A stretch of DNA of 64,000 bases from Streptomyces aidingensis (GTDB lineage Bacteria; Actinomycetota; Actinomycetes; Streptomycetales; Streptomycetaceae). Shown one piece after another: positions 32,245 through 40,020 of this stretch. Location: positions 1 to 64,000 of the forward strand of contig NZ_FOLM01000013.1 in assembly GCF_900112355.1 (NCBI RefSeq), written 5' to 3'. Position 1 is the stretch's first letter. The number at the start of each line of letters is the position of its first letter. The position numbers were made by a program, and so were the translations under genes. The notes below the pieces were generated by a model. It did no database searches, was not told the DNA's origin, and saw only the letters and a list, made by a program, of their open reading frames with translations.

Positions 32245-34566
32245 TTGGACGTCCGGGAGCGCGAGATCCGCGAGGAGCAGCGGCACTTGGACCGCGTGTA
32301 CCGGCGGCTGGAGGAGAAAATCCACGAGGCCGAGTTCCTGGTGGACGACGCCGCCCAGCGCTTCCGGGTCGGCACACCCGGCGCGCTCGCCGAACGGGAC
32401 GCCCAGGTCTACCAGGCCGGCCGGCATCTGCACCGCCTCAACCGCGAGTTCGAGGACTTCCTGTTCGGCCGGATCGACCTGCTCGCCGGCAAGGACGGGG
32501 AGCGCGGCCCGGACGGCGCCCACACCTCCGTCGAGCCCGCGGACGACGCCGTCCGCGAGGAGAACGGCGAACGCACCGCCCGGATCGCCGAGACCCTGCA
32601 CATCGGCCGCCTCGGCGTGCTGGACGCCGACTACGTCCCCCTGGTCATCGACTGGCGCGCCCCGGCCGCCGCGCCCTTCTACCGGGCCACCCCCGTCGAG
32701 CCCGGCCGGGTGGTGCGGCGCCGCGTCATCCGCTCCCGGGGCCGCCGGGTGCTGAGCGTCGAGGACGATCTGCTCCGGCCCGAGCTGCGGGCCCTGCTCG
32801 ACGGCGACGAACTCCCGGTGGTCGGCGACGGCGCCCTGATGGCCTCGCTCGGCCGCGCCCGCGGCCACGCCATGCACGACATCGTGGCCTCCATCCAGGC
32901 CGAGCAGGACCGGGTGATCCGGGCCCCCGCCGTCTCCGTCACCGAGGTCACCGGCGGCCCCGGCACCGGCAAGACAGCGGTCGCCCTGCACCGCGCCGCC
33001 TACCTCCTCTACCAGGACCGCCGCCGCTATGCCGGCGGCATCCTGGTGGTCAGCCCCACCCCGCTGCTGGTCTCCTACACCGAGGGCGTGCTGCCCTCGC
33101 TCGGCGAGGAGGGCCAGGTGGTGATCCGCGCCCTGGGCTCGCTGGTGGAGGGCGTGACGGCCGACTCCTACGACCCCCAGCCGGTGGCCCGGATCAAGGG
33201 CTCGGCCCGGATGGCCAGGGTGCTGCACCGGGCGGCCCGCGGCGCCGTGCAGCTCGGCGAGCACCCCGGCCGGCTGCGGGTGGTGGCCTTCGGCGCCCGC
33301 GTCGAACTGGACGCGGAGGAGCTGAAAGGTATCCGCGACGCGGTGCTCGGCGGCACCGCACCGGTCAATCTGCTCCGCCCGCGCGCCCGCCGCCTGCTGC
33401 TGGACGCGCTGTGGCGGAAGTCCGGCGGCCCCCGCCGCTTCCCGGACCCGGAGCTGGCCGCCGAGGCCCGGGAGGCGTTCGGCGAGGACGTCGGCACCGA
33501 GCCCGCCTTCCTGGACTTCCTGCACGCCTGGTGGCCGGAGCTGACCCCGCTGGGCGTGCTCACAGCCATGTCCGACCCCGACCGGCTGTCCCGCTGGTCG
33601 CGCCGGGTGCTGCGGCCCGGCGAGGTCCGGCTGCTGGCCCGCTCGCTGCGCCGCGTCCGGCCGGACGGCGGCGGCCTGTCCGCGCACGATGTGGCGCTGC
33701 TGGACGAGCTGCGCACCCTGCTCGGCACCCCCGCCCGGCCCGCCCGGCCCCGGGAGGCCGACCCGCTGGACCAGCTCACCGGCCTGGAGGAGGTCACCAC
33801 CTACGCCGAGCGGATGGCCGCGGCCCGCCGGGAACGCAACGGCGAGGCCGGCCGCGCCGCCGGCCGGGAGCGCGCCGGCTATGCGCACATCATCGTGGAC
33901 GAGGCCCAGGACCTCACCCCGATGCAGTGGCGGATGCTGGGCCGGCGCGGCCGTCAGGCCACCTGGACCGTGGTCGGCGATCCGGCGCAGTCCTCCTGGA
34001 CCGAACCGGAGGAGGCCGCCGCCGAGCGGGCCGCGGCGCTGGGCAGCCGCCCGCGCCGCTCCTTCGAGCTGACCGTGAACTACCGCAATCCGGCGGAGAT
34101 CGCCGAGGTCGCCTCCCGGGTGCTGGCCAGGGCCATGCCCGGCGCCCGGCCGCCCCGGGCGGTGCGGGCCACCGGCACCCGGCCCGCCTTCGCCGCCGCC
34201 GCGCGGGCGGCGGCGGGCCGGGCCGGCGGCCCGGCCGAGGAGGCCCGGGCGGCGGTCCGGGCCCTGCTGGAGGAGGTGGAGGGCACGGTCGGCGTGGTGG
34301 CCGCCATGCACCGCCGCGAGCAGGCCCGCGGATGGGTGGCCGGCCTCGGCGACCGGGTGGTGGCGCTCGGCAGCCTGGAGGCCAAGGGGCTGGAGTACGA
34401 CGCCACGCTGGTGGTCTCCCCGGCGGAGATCGCCCGGGAGTCCCCGGCCGGACTGCGCACCCTGTATGTGGCGCTGACCCGGGCCACCCAGCGCCTCATG
34501 GTGCTGTCCCTGCCCGACGACGAGCCGGATCCGTCCGGCGCGGTCCCGGCGCTGCTGCGGCCCTGA
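32245..34566 (+). CDS. helD: HelD-family RNA polymerase-associated ATPase/helicase
   Basis: A 773-residue UvrD-like superfamily 1 ATPase with the HelD layout. The N-terminus is a coiled-coil arm (REREIREEQRHLDRVYRRLEEKIHEAEFL) that enters RNA polymerase. Walker A is GGPGTGKT near residue 235, Walker B is IIVDEAQDLTPMQ, and later helicase motifs include VVGDPAQS and LYVALTRATQ. Family members pull RNA polymerase off DNA and recycle it. TTG 32245 is preferred (GAAGGGGG 7-8 nt upstream; TACGGT near 32201 as -10). No rifamycin-associated inverted repeat is visible, so it is more likely general HelD than rifampicin-induced HelR. Confidence 0.88.
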   Translation: MDVREREIREEQRHLDRVYRRLEEKIHEAEFLVDDAAQRFRVGTPGALAERDAQVYQAGRHLHRLNREFEDFLFGRIDLLAGKDGERGPDGAHTSVEPADDAVREENGERTARIAETLHIGRLGVLDADYVPLVIDWRAPAAAPFYRATPVEPGRVVRRRVIRSRGRRVLSVEDDLLRPELRALLDGDELPVVGDGALMASLGRARGHAMHDIVASIQAEQDRVIRAPAVSVTEVTGGPGTGKTAVALHRAAYLLYQDRRRYAGGILVVSPTPLLVSYTEGVLPSLGEEGQVVIRALGSLVEGVTADSYDPQPVARIKGSARMARVLHRAARGAVQLGEHPGRLRVVAFGARVELDAEELKGIRDAVLGGTAPVNLLRPRARRLLLDALWRKSGGPRRFPDPELAAEAREAFGEDVGTEPAFLDFLHAWWPELTPLGVLTAMSDPDRLSRWSRRVLRPGEVRLLARSLRRVRPDGGGLSAHDVALLDELRTLLGTPARPARPREADPLDQLTGLEEVTTYAERMAAARRERNGEAGRAAGRERAGYAHIIVDEAQDLTPMQWRMLGRRGRQATWTVVGDPAQSSWTEPEEAAAERAAALGSRPRRSFELTVNYRNPAEIAEVASRVLARAMPGARPPRAVRATGTRPAFAAAARAAAGRAGGPAEEARAAVRALLEEVEGTVGVVAAMHRREQARGWVAGLGDRVVALGSLEAKGLEYDATLVVSPAEIARESPAGLRTLYVALTRATQRLMVLSLPDDEPDPSGAVPALLRP

Positions 34567-34726
34567 CCCGGCCCTGACCCGGCCCTGACCCGGCCCGGCG
34601 GCCCGGGCCCGGTCCGGAAGGCGGAATATGTCCCGGACCGCGGCTGTTGTACCGCTCGAAGGGCCGCGGACCGCGGGGAAGGACCCGGCGCGCGTGACGG
34701 CATCGCCGGATCGCCCCCCGGTTTGT

Positions 34727-34732
34727 TAGCCT
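34727..34732 (+). promoter_or_regulatory. -10 hexamer TAGCCT for the candidate small RNA
   Basis: TAGCCT is 6 nt before G34739, exactly where the closing stem of the predicted RNA begins. No clear -35 is seen. Confidence 0.4.
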
Positions 34733-34738
34733 TTCGGT

Positions 34739-34870
34739 GGCACCGGTTCGTTCCATGCCCCCGGGCCCAACCTTCGTCGCTTCGAGCGACCACTTGCCGC
34801 GAGGCGAGCTGGCGGGCCGGTGCCTTGGCTTGTGTTGACGGCCCGCACACCCTCGGGTGTGCGGGCCGTC
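34739..34870 (+). ncRNA. Candidate structured small RNA between helD and the malic-enzyme region
   Basis: GGCACCGG (34739-34746) pairs with CCGGTGCC (34817-34824) and encloses two hairpins: GTCGCT-TCG-AGCGAC near 34775-34790, and CTTGCC-GCGA-GGCGAG with a GNRA loop near 34793-34809. A terminator follows at 34837-34870. The predicted start matches a -10 hexamer. No reading frame of note fits inside. From memory a small RNA has been reported at the equivalent place in S. coelicolor (after SCO2952), which I could not verify. The stretch 34567-34726 before it holds only CCCTGACCCGG-type repeats. Confidence 0.6.
34837..34870. terminator. Perfect 15-bp terminator hairpin
   Basis: GACGGCCCGCACACC (34837-34851) pairs with GGTGTGCGGGCCGTC (34856-34870) with a 4-nt loop. 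It serves the small RNA on the plus strand and overlaps the stop of the convergent minus-strand gene. Confidence 0.85.
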
Positions 34871-35135
34871 ACCCGTTCGAGGGCCTGTGCGCCGGCCGGG
34901 CCGCCGGACAGGGCGCGTCGGCGTGGTCGCGGTCGCCCGCGCAGCAGGCGCACACCCCGTGCCGTACCGCCCCGCTCAGCGGCTCGATGGAGCGGACCGT
35001 CCCGGTGCCCGCGCAGGGCACGCACGGATGCCCGCCGCGGTCCGTGCCGCGCCGCCCCCGGCCGCCGCCGGCGAGATACTCGCGTGCCGAGGCCGCCGCG
35101 CCCGCCCGCGCATAGCGGTCCGCGTCCCTGCCCAT
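34869..35135 (-). CDS. Small Cys-rich protein, possible zinc finger
   Basis: An 88-residue protein. A CVPCAGTG motif resembles half of a DnaJ-type zinc finger (CxxCxGxG), followed about 20 residues later by CACC. The rest is basic and Gly/Ala-rich. ATG 35135 has GGGAGG 9 nt upstream. A minus-strand TATAGG near 35209-35214 could be its -10. The stop codon is inside the terminator hairpin. I know no family name; the coding call rests on the ribosome site, the Cys pattern and the terminator. Confidence 0.5.
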   Translation of the reverse strand: MGRDADRYARAGAAASAREYLAGGGRGRRGTDRGGHPCVPCAGTGTVRSIEPLSGAVRHGVCACCAGDRDHADAPCPAARPAHRPSNG

Positions 35136-35300
35136 GACCGCCACCTCCCGGGGGCCCGCCCGCCGGTCCGTCCCGGTGCCGTCGTGCCGTGCTTCTGCCG
35201 GCCGGTCACCCTATACCGTCCGGGCGGGCGCTCCGGATGTGCCGGATGAGGTTGTTGAAGGGGCGTGGCGCGCCGCGGGCCCGGCGGGCAGACTGAGCGC

Positions 35301-35369
35301 ATGACGGCGGGGCGCCCGCGGCCGGGCCGCCGGCACCGGAGAGCGCCGGCTCGGAAGGGTGGCCAATGA
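35301..35369 (+). CDS. Possible 22-residue Arg-rich leader frame ahead of the zinc-ribbon gene
   Basis: ATG 35301 lies 6 nt after CAGACT (35289-35294), as in a leaderless transcript, and its stop overlaps the next start as ATGA at 35366-35369. The peptide is basic (MTAGRPRPGRRHRR...). It may only couple translation to the downstream gene. Confidence 0.3.
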   Translation: MTAGRPRPGRRHRRAPARKGGQ

Positions 35370-35692
35370 GCGCGGATCACGACTGCCTGCGGCCGGTGGA
35401 TCCCGGCCTCGTCGGCGTGCGCCCCTGTCCGCGGTGCCGGCAGCGGACGGTGCGGCTGCCCGGCCGCACCGAGCCGCTGTGCCTGGACTGCTTCGCCGAG
35501 GAGCGCACCGCCTACGAGCGCATGCTGATCGCAGGCGGCCGCCCGGTGGCCGCGCAGATCGCCGGCCCCGCATGCCCGGGCTGCGGCTCCGCGGACGTGG
35601 ACGCGGACGGCCGCACCTGGTGGTGCCGAGGCTGCGGCATCGTCTCCGGAGTGGCCTGCGGCTGCGCCGGTGGCGCGCCGCCCCTTGCGTAG
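35366..35692 (+). CDS. Small double zinc-ribbon protein
   Basis: A 108-residue protein with two Cys4 sites: CPRC..CLDC (residues about 21-43) and CPGC..CRGC (about 70-90), then a Cys/Gly-rich end. AAGGGTGG provides the ribosome site for ATG 35366. Small ribbons of this type often bind nucleic acids or proteins; no family name can be given. Its TAG stop is part of the -10 hexamer of the next gene. Confidence 0.65.
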   Translation: MSADHDCLRPVDPGLVGVRPCPRCRQRTVRLPGRTEPLCLDCFAEERTAYERMLIAGGRPVAAQIAGPACPGCGSADVDADGRTWWCRGCGIVSGVACGCAGGAPPLA

Positions 35693-35695
35693 GCT
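35690..35695 (+). promoter_or_regulatory. -10 hexamer TAGGCT for the malic enzyme gene
   Basis: TAGGCT gives a predicted start near 35702 and a leader of about 64 nt. It includes the stop codon of the preceding gene. GTGAAGGA near 35752 is the ribosome site of the enzyme. Confidence 0.45.
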
Positions 35696-35765
35696 GGGAC
35701 ACCGGACCACGGGGAACCGGCCGCCTGCACCGGCCGGCGGAGCACAGCGAAAGTGAAGGACTGCT

Positions 35766-37199
35766 ATGGCAACGGCGCCCAGCGTTTCGTACTCCATGAC
35801 GATCAGGCTGGAGGTGCCGGCCGGCGGCCCGGCGGTCAGCCAGATCACCACCGTGGTGGAATCCTCCGGCGGCCATGTCACCGGCCTGGACGTCACCGCC
35901 TCCGGTCATGAGCGGCTGCGCATCGACGTCACCATCGCCGCCAGCTCCACCGCGCACGCCGAGGAGATCGTGCAGAAGCTGCGCGGCATAGACGAGATGG
36001 ATGTGCAGAAGGTCTCCGACCGGACCTTCCTGATGCACCTCGGCGGCAAGATCGAGATGACCTCCAAGCACCCCATTCGCAATCGCGACGACCTCTCCAT
36101 GGTCTACACCCCGGGCGTGGCCCGGGTCTGCACCCAGATCGCCGCCAATCCGGACGACGCCCGCCGGCTCACCGTCAAGCGCAACAGCGTGGCCGTGGTC
36201 ACCGACGGCTCGGCCGTGCTGGGCCTGGGCAACATCGGCCCGGCCGCCGCGCTGCCGGTGATGGAGGGCAAGGCCGCCCTGTTCAAGCGCTTCGCCGGGA
36301 TCGACGCCTGGCCGCTGTGCCTGGACACCCAGGACACCGACACCATCGTGGAGGTGGTCAAGGCCATCGCCCCGGGCTTCGCCGGCATCAATCTGGAGGA
36401 CATCTCGGCGCCGCGCTGCTTCGAGATCGAGGCCCGGCTGCGCGAGGCCCTGGACATCCCGGTCTTCCACGACGACCAGCACGGCACCGCCATCGTGGTG
36501 CTGGCCGCGCTGCACAACGCGCTGCGGGTGGTCGGCAAACGGCTGGAGGACGTGCGGGTGGTGATGTCCGGCGCGGGCGCGGCCGGCACCGCCATCCTCA
36601 GGCTGCTGCTGGCCGCCGGGGTCAAGCACGCGGTGGTCGCCGACATCCTGGGCGTGGTGCACGCCGGCCGGGCGGATCTGGCCCAGGCGGACGGGGACGC
36701 CCCGCTGCGCTGGATCGCCGACAACACCAACCCCGAGGGCATGACCGGCACGCTGAGCGAGGCGGTGGCCGGCGCGGACGTGTTCGTCGGCGTCTCCGCG
36801 CCCAATGTGCTCAGCGGCGCGGACGTGGCGGCCATGGCGGACGGGGCGATCGTGTTCGCGCTTGCCAATCCCGACCCCGAGGTGGACCCCGCGGTGGCGC
36901 GGCGGACCGCGGCCGTGGTGGCCACCGGCCGCTCGGACTTCCCCAACCAGATCAACAACGTGCTGGTCTTCCCCGGGGTCTTCCGGGGCCTGCTGGACGC
37001 CCAGTCGCGGACGGTGGACACCTCGATGATGCTGGCGGCGGCCCGTGCCCTGGCGGATGTGGTGACCGAGGAGGAGCTGAACGCGAACTACGTCGTGCCC
37101 AGCGTGTTCAACGAGCGGGTGGCGGGCGCGGTGGCCGGTGCCGTCCGTGCCGCCGCCACGGCCCCCGCGGCCGGGACCACCGCCGGCGGCACCGTCTGA
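35766..37199 (+). CDS. NAD(P)-dependent malic enzyme with N-terminal ACT domain
   Basis: A 477-residue enzyme that converts malate to pyruvate and CO2. Residues 1-80 look like an ACT regulatory domain (SYSMTIRLEVPAGGPAVSQITTVVES), followed by the malic-enzyme N domain (MVYTPGVARVC, the Tyr; VKRNSVAVVTDGSAVLGLGNIGP, the Lys; NLEDISAPRCFEIE, metal ligands; FHDDQHGTAIV) and the NAD-binding domain (MSGAGAAGTAI). Length and ACT fusion match actinobacterial malic enzymes. ACT suggests control by an amino acid. It is a single gene followed by a terminator. Confidence 0.93.
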   Translation: MATAPSVSYSMTIRLEVPAGGPAVSQITTVVESSGGHVTGLDVTASGHERLRIDVTIAASSTAHAEEIVQKLRGIDEMDVQKVSDRTFLMHLGGKIEMTSKHPIRNRDDLSMVYTPGVARVCTQIAANPDDARRLTVKRNSVAVVTDGSAVLGLGNIGPAAALPVMEGKAALFKRFAGIDAWPLCLDTQDTDTIVEVVKAIAPGFAGINLEDISAPRCFEIEARLREALDIPVFHDDQHGTAIVVLAALHNALRVVGKRLEDVRVVMSGAGAAGTAILRLLLAAGVKHAVVADILGVVHAGRADLAQADGDAPLRWIADNTNPEGMTGTLSEAVAGADVFVGVSAPNVLSGADVAAMADGAIVFALANPDPEVDPAVARRTAAVVATGRSDFPNQINNVLVFPGVFRGLLDAQSRTVDTSMMLAAARALADVVTEEELNANYVVPSVFNERVAGAVAGAVRAAATAPAAGTTAGGTV

Positions 37200-37216
37200 C
37201 CGGCAGACAGCCGGTC
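37198..37216 (+). terminator. Hairpin overlapping the malic enzyme stop codon
   Basis: GACCGGC (37198-37204) pairs with GCCGGTC (37210-37216), loop AGACA. Confidence 0.5.
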
Positions 37217-37505
37217 GCGGTCCTGCGGCGCGTCGGGGAGAACCGCCGGACCGGTCCCCTTTAGGGTTTCCGCAGGTGTCGGACTGGCCCAGGCCGCACC
37301 TCGGGGGCAGGATGCGTTCCGGGCGCGAGGTCGGCGCACGGTCGCCGGCACGCGGACCCCGCCCCCGGGACTGTCAGTGGTCCCTGGCAGGATCGCACCG
37401 TCTGCAATCTGCAAGATGAACGCGTCCGGCCCGGCGTCCGGGCCAGCCGGCCCTCGCGGGTGCGCGGTGCCCTGTGCGGCGCCCGTACCGGCAGGCCAGG
37501 GCGTG
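37217..37505. other. Long upstream region of the HU gene without a gene
   Basis: I see no coding sequence. TAGGGT at 37263-37268 could be a -10 that gives the HU mRNA a leader of over 300 nt. CTGCAATCTGCAAGAT near 37403-37416 is unusually AT-rich for this genome and could be a second promoter. Confidence 0.3.
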
Positions 37506-37563
37506 TTCCTCCCCCGGGCTCCGCCAGGGGGGTACCCCCACCCCCGCCGCCACGGCGGGGGGT
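37506..37563. repeat. Two G/C-run palindromes before the HU ribosome site
   Basis: CTCCCCCGGGCTCCGCCAGG-type sequence (37509-37532) forms a C5/G6 hairpin. CCCCCGCCG (37541-37549) pairs with CGGCGGGGG (37553-37561), ending 9 nt before AAGGAG. The first unit resembles a palindrome dispersed in Streptomyces intergenic regions. Confidence 0.5.
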
Positions 37564-37582
37564 AGCACGCAAGGAGTTTTCG

Positions 37583-37864
37583 ATGAACCGCAGCGAGCTG
37601 GTGGCCGCTCTGTCGGAGCGCGCCGAGGTGACCCGCAAGGACGCCGACGCCGTGCTCTCAGCGCTGGCCGAGGTGACCGGAGAGGTCGTCGCCAAGGGTG
37701 ACGAAAAGGTCACCATCCCCGGCTTTCTGACCTTCGAGCGCACCCACCGCGCCGCCCGCACCGCGCGCAACCCGCAGACCGGTGAGCCCATCCAGATTCC
37801 GGCGGGTTACAGCGTGAAGGTCACTGCGGGCAACCGCCTCAAGGAGGCCGCCAAGGGCAAGTGA
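37583..37864 (+). CDS. hupA: HU-family nucleoid protein
   Basis: A 93-residue HU protein with the usual NRSELVAALSERAEVTRKDADAVLSALAEV helices, the beta-arm FERTHRAARTARNPQTGEPIQIPA and the final VTAGNRLKEA. It lacks the Lys-rich tail of the second Streptomyces HU (HupS), so it is the HupA type of vegetative growth. AAGGAG lies 6 nt before the ATG. It bends and compacts DNA as a dimer. Confidence 0.95.
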   Translation: MNRSELVAALSERAEVTRKDADAVLSALAEVTGEVVAKGDEKVTIPGFLTFERTHRAARTARNPQTGEPIQIPAGYSVKVTAGNRLKEAAKGK

Positions 37865-37908
37865 GCCCGGGGGTTCACCCGTCGCGTCCGCCGGGCGGTC
37901 CGCGCCCG

Positions 37909-37936
37909 GCGGACCGTCCGGCGGACCGTCCGGCGG
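37909..37936. repeat. 12-bp palindromic tandem repeat
   Basis: GCGGACCGTCCG occurs twice (37909-37920 and 37921-37932) followed by a partial unit. Each unit contains the palindrome CGGACCGTCCG-like core. Intergenic, after the HU gene. Confidence 0.65.
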
Positions 37937-38132
37937 CGTTTCCGGCCGTTCCGGACGAACCGCGGGCGATGTCCCGCCCCGCCCTCCCGCCGGGGCCGTC
38001 AAGCCCGGTGTCACCATGGCGTTCACCCGTGGCCATGGCATGCCCCGGCCCGTTGGGGCACCGGCCCCGGGGGCCCCGGGGTTCCTCCGGGAGTGGCTCC
38101 CGCCCCGGCCTGGAATGGGGAATCATGGCTCC

Positions 38133-38690
38133 ATGACCGAGGCGTCGTCACTAGCCGGCCGGCTCCTGGTGGCCACCCCGGCGCTGGCCGATCCGAACTT
38201 TCTGCGCTCCGTGGTGCTGATGCTGGACCACGACGGCGAAGGCGCCCTCGGGGTGATTCTCAACCGTCCCACCCCGGTCGGGGTGGCCGAGGTGCTGGAG
38301 CCCTGGGCGGATCTCGCGGGCGAGCCGGGGGTGGTGTTCCAGGGCGGCCCGGTGGCCCTGGACGCGGCGCTGGCCCTGGCCGTGGCCCCGGGCGAGAGCC
38401 CGCTCGGCTGGCGGCGGGTGCACGGCTCGATCGGACTGGTGGATCTGGAGGCGCCGCCCGAGGTGCTGGCGGCCGAGGTGGGTTCGCTGCGGGTGTTCGC
38501 CGGATACGCCGGCTGGGGTGCCGGGCAGCTCGAACGCGAGCTGGACGAGGGCGCCTGGTATGTGGTCGATTCCGAGCCCGGCGATGTCTCCGCCCCCGAC
38601 CCGGAACGGCTGTGGCGGGCGGTGCTGCGCCGGCAGCGCAGCAACCTCGCCCTGCTGGCCACGTACCCGGATGACCCGTCGCTGAATTAG
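38133..38690 (+). CDS. YqgE/AlgH family protein
   Basis: A 185-residue DUF179 protein: LAGRLLVATPALADPNFLRSVVLMLDHDGEGALGVILNRPT at the start, FQGGPVALDAALAL in the middle, FAGYAGWGAGQLERELDEGAWYV near the end. The fold is known but its biochemical role is not settled. ATG 38133 is the family start; an in-frame ATG at 38115 is less likely. It is closely followed by the DUF3039 gene. Confidence 0.9.
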   Translation: MTEASSLAGRLLVATPALADPNFLRSVVLMLDHDGEGALGVILNRPTPVGVAEVLEPWADLAGEPGVVFQGGPVALDAALALAVAPGESPLGWRRVHGSIGLVDLEAPPEVLAAEVGSLRVFAGYAGWGAGQLERELDEGAWYVVDSEPGDVSAPDPERLWRAVLRRQRSNLALLATYPDDPSLN

Positions 38691-38693
38691 TCT
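38688..38693 (+). promoter_or_regulatory. -10 hexamer TAGTCT before the DUF3039 gene
   Basis: TAGTCT includes the yqgE stop codon and ends 8 nt before ATG 38702, implying a nearly leaderless message. Confidence 0.45.
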
Positions 38694-38701
38694 TGGGCAC
38701 C

Positions 38702-38983
38702 ATGAGCACTCTTGAGCCCGAGCGCGGGGCGGGCACCGGCACGCTTGTCGAGCCGACCCCGCAGACGACGCACGGCGATGGCGACCACGAGCGCTTCGCG
38801 CACTATGTCCAGAAGGACAAGATCATGGCGAGCGCCCTGGACGGCACCCCCGTCGTGGCGCTCTGCGGCAAGGTCTGGGTGCCCAGCCGGGATCCGAAGA
38901 AATACCCGGTCTGCCCCCAGTGCAAGGAGATCTACGAGTCCATGAGCTTCGGCGGCGGCGGCAAGGACGGCGACAAGAAGTAG
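38702..38983 (+). CDS. DUF3039 domain protein
   Basis: A 93-residue actinobacterial conserved protein. The core reads ERFAHYVQKDKIMASALDGTPVVALCGKVWVP..DPKKYPVCPQCKEIYE. Cys residues in ALCGK and CPQC look like a metal site. Function is unknown; it is nearly always found in this core neighbourhood. A Gly/Lys tail ends the protein. Confidence 0.9.
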   Translation: MSTLEPERGAGTGTLVEPTPQTTHGDGDHERFAHYVQKDKIMASALDGTPVVALCGKVWVPSRDPKKYPVCPQCKEIYESMSFGGGGKDGDKK

Positions 38984-39018
38984 CCGCCCCGGCCACCCGC
39001 CTGCCGCGTGGGCGGGCG

Positions 39019-39052
39019 GGCCGGGCGCGCCCCCGCGGGGACACGCCCGGCC
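39019..39052 (+). terminator. Hairpin after the DUF3039 gene
   Basis: GGCCGGGCG (39019-39027) pairs with CGCCCGGCC (39044-39052), with CCCCGCGGGG in the loop. Confidence 0.5.
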
Positions 39053-39217
39053 GGAGCACCGCAGACCGTGTCTGTGCGTGTCTGGGTCTCCGCGTGTCCG
39101 CGCGCGGGCCGGACCGGACCGGATCACCGGTCCGGGTGATGTCCCGGTTGCCCGCATGATCCCCTTCGCCAGGGGACTGCTGCCCGGCCGTTTTGACCCG
39201 CAGTTTCCGTAATTTTC

Positions 39218-39245
39218 TTGCGTCCGTTTGCGTCAGGCTTGCGGC
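39218..39245 (+). promoter_or_regulatory. Three helically phased TTGCGTC repeats
   Basis: TTGCGTC at 39218, TTGCGTC at 39228 and TTGCGGC at 39239 are 10 and 11 bp apart, one DNA turn each. They stand in an AT-richer stretch upstream of the decayed sugar-transport genes and look like a former regulator site. From 39053 to 39474 I see no intact gene. Confidence 0.4.
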
Positions 39246-39474
39246 CATGGCGCGGCGACTGGCCCAGGTGGCGGCCTTTGTCCGATGCAAGCCCCGGCCC
39301 AGGGGCGTTCCCGGCGGGCCGCCGGGGGACGCCGCAGCCGCAATGAATGCTGCTCGCGCCGTAGACATGACAACATCTCCCTGTAATTCTCTGGCAGCCG
39401 CACAGCAAAAAACCGCCTGTGAGTTGTCAAGGCCCCGGCAATGGGGCCGCGAGATCGGGGACAGGACGGCCTGC

Positions 39475-39746
39475 CCGTGGGCCTGCCCCAGCCCGCGTTC
39501 TTCACCGGCGCCGGCAAGGAGGCCGACGACGCGGCCCGCGCCGAGCACGCCACCATGCCGGTGGAGAACTTCCGGGCGTACACCGGCCACCCGGTGCCGG
39601 GCAAGGCAGAGCCGCCCAGGGCACAGGAGATCTACAAGGTCCTGGACAACGTGATGTCCGGCGTGCTGACCAATGAGGACGCCGACCCGCAAGGACTGCT
39701 GGACACCGCCGAGCGGCGGGTGAACCAGGTTCTGGCCGGCCAGTGA
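39475..39746 (+). pseudogene. C-terminal remnant of a sugar ABC transporter substrate-binding protein
   Basis: About 85 codons read like the last part of an extracellular solute-binding protein: FFTGAGKEADDAARAEH, then RAQEIYKVLDNVMSGVLTNEDADPQGLLDTAERRVNQVLAGQ and a stop. The last 40 residues (..AERRVNQVLAG) are the typical end of carbohydrate-binding lipoproteins. The signal peptide and the first 300 or so residues are missing. A permease remnant follows, as in an intact sugar transport operon. Confidence 0.65.
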
Positions 39747-39832
39747 CACCGCACCGGCGGACCGGCCGAGCCGCCGGTCCGCCGCCGCGTCCCGGCCCCG
39801 CCGTCCCGGCCCCAGGATCTCCAGGAGAGACC

Positions 39833-40020
39833 ATGTCCGCCCTCGTACTGCCCCGCGGCGGCACCGCCCCCGCCCGTGGGACCGGCGCACCGCAGGCCGC
39901 CGCCGGCTTGCCGCCGCCGTCCGGCGCCGGCTGACCGCCCATGGCTTTCCGAACCGGCGCCGTGCTCTGCTTCGGCTTCTTCTCCTGGTACCCGATGGTG
40001 CGGGAGCTCCTGCCGGCGAT
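39833..40020 (+). pseudogene. N-terminal remnant of a sugar ABC transporter permease, frameshifted
   Basis: A ribosome site (CCAGGAGAG) precedes ATG 39833, but that frame stops at 39934. RRRLTAHGF is readable in a second frame (39922-39948), and TGAVLCFGFFSWYPMVRE follows back in the first frame (39953-40006). Together these are the start of a MalF/UgpA-type permease. A single extra A near 39951 and another indel upstream explain the shifts. After about 40010 the similarity ends abruptly, so most of the gene is deleted. Confidence 0.65.

Noticed and set aside
34726..35025. Minus-strand 99-residue frame over the small-RNA region
   Set aside because: Arg/Gly-rich shadow without a ribosome site; conflicts with the better supported RNA and Cys-rich gene.
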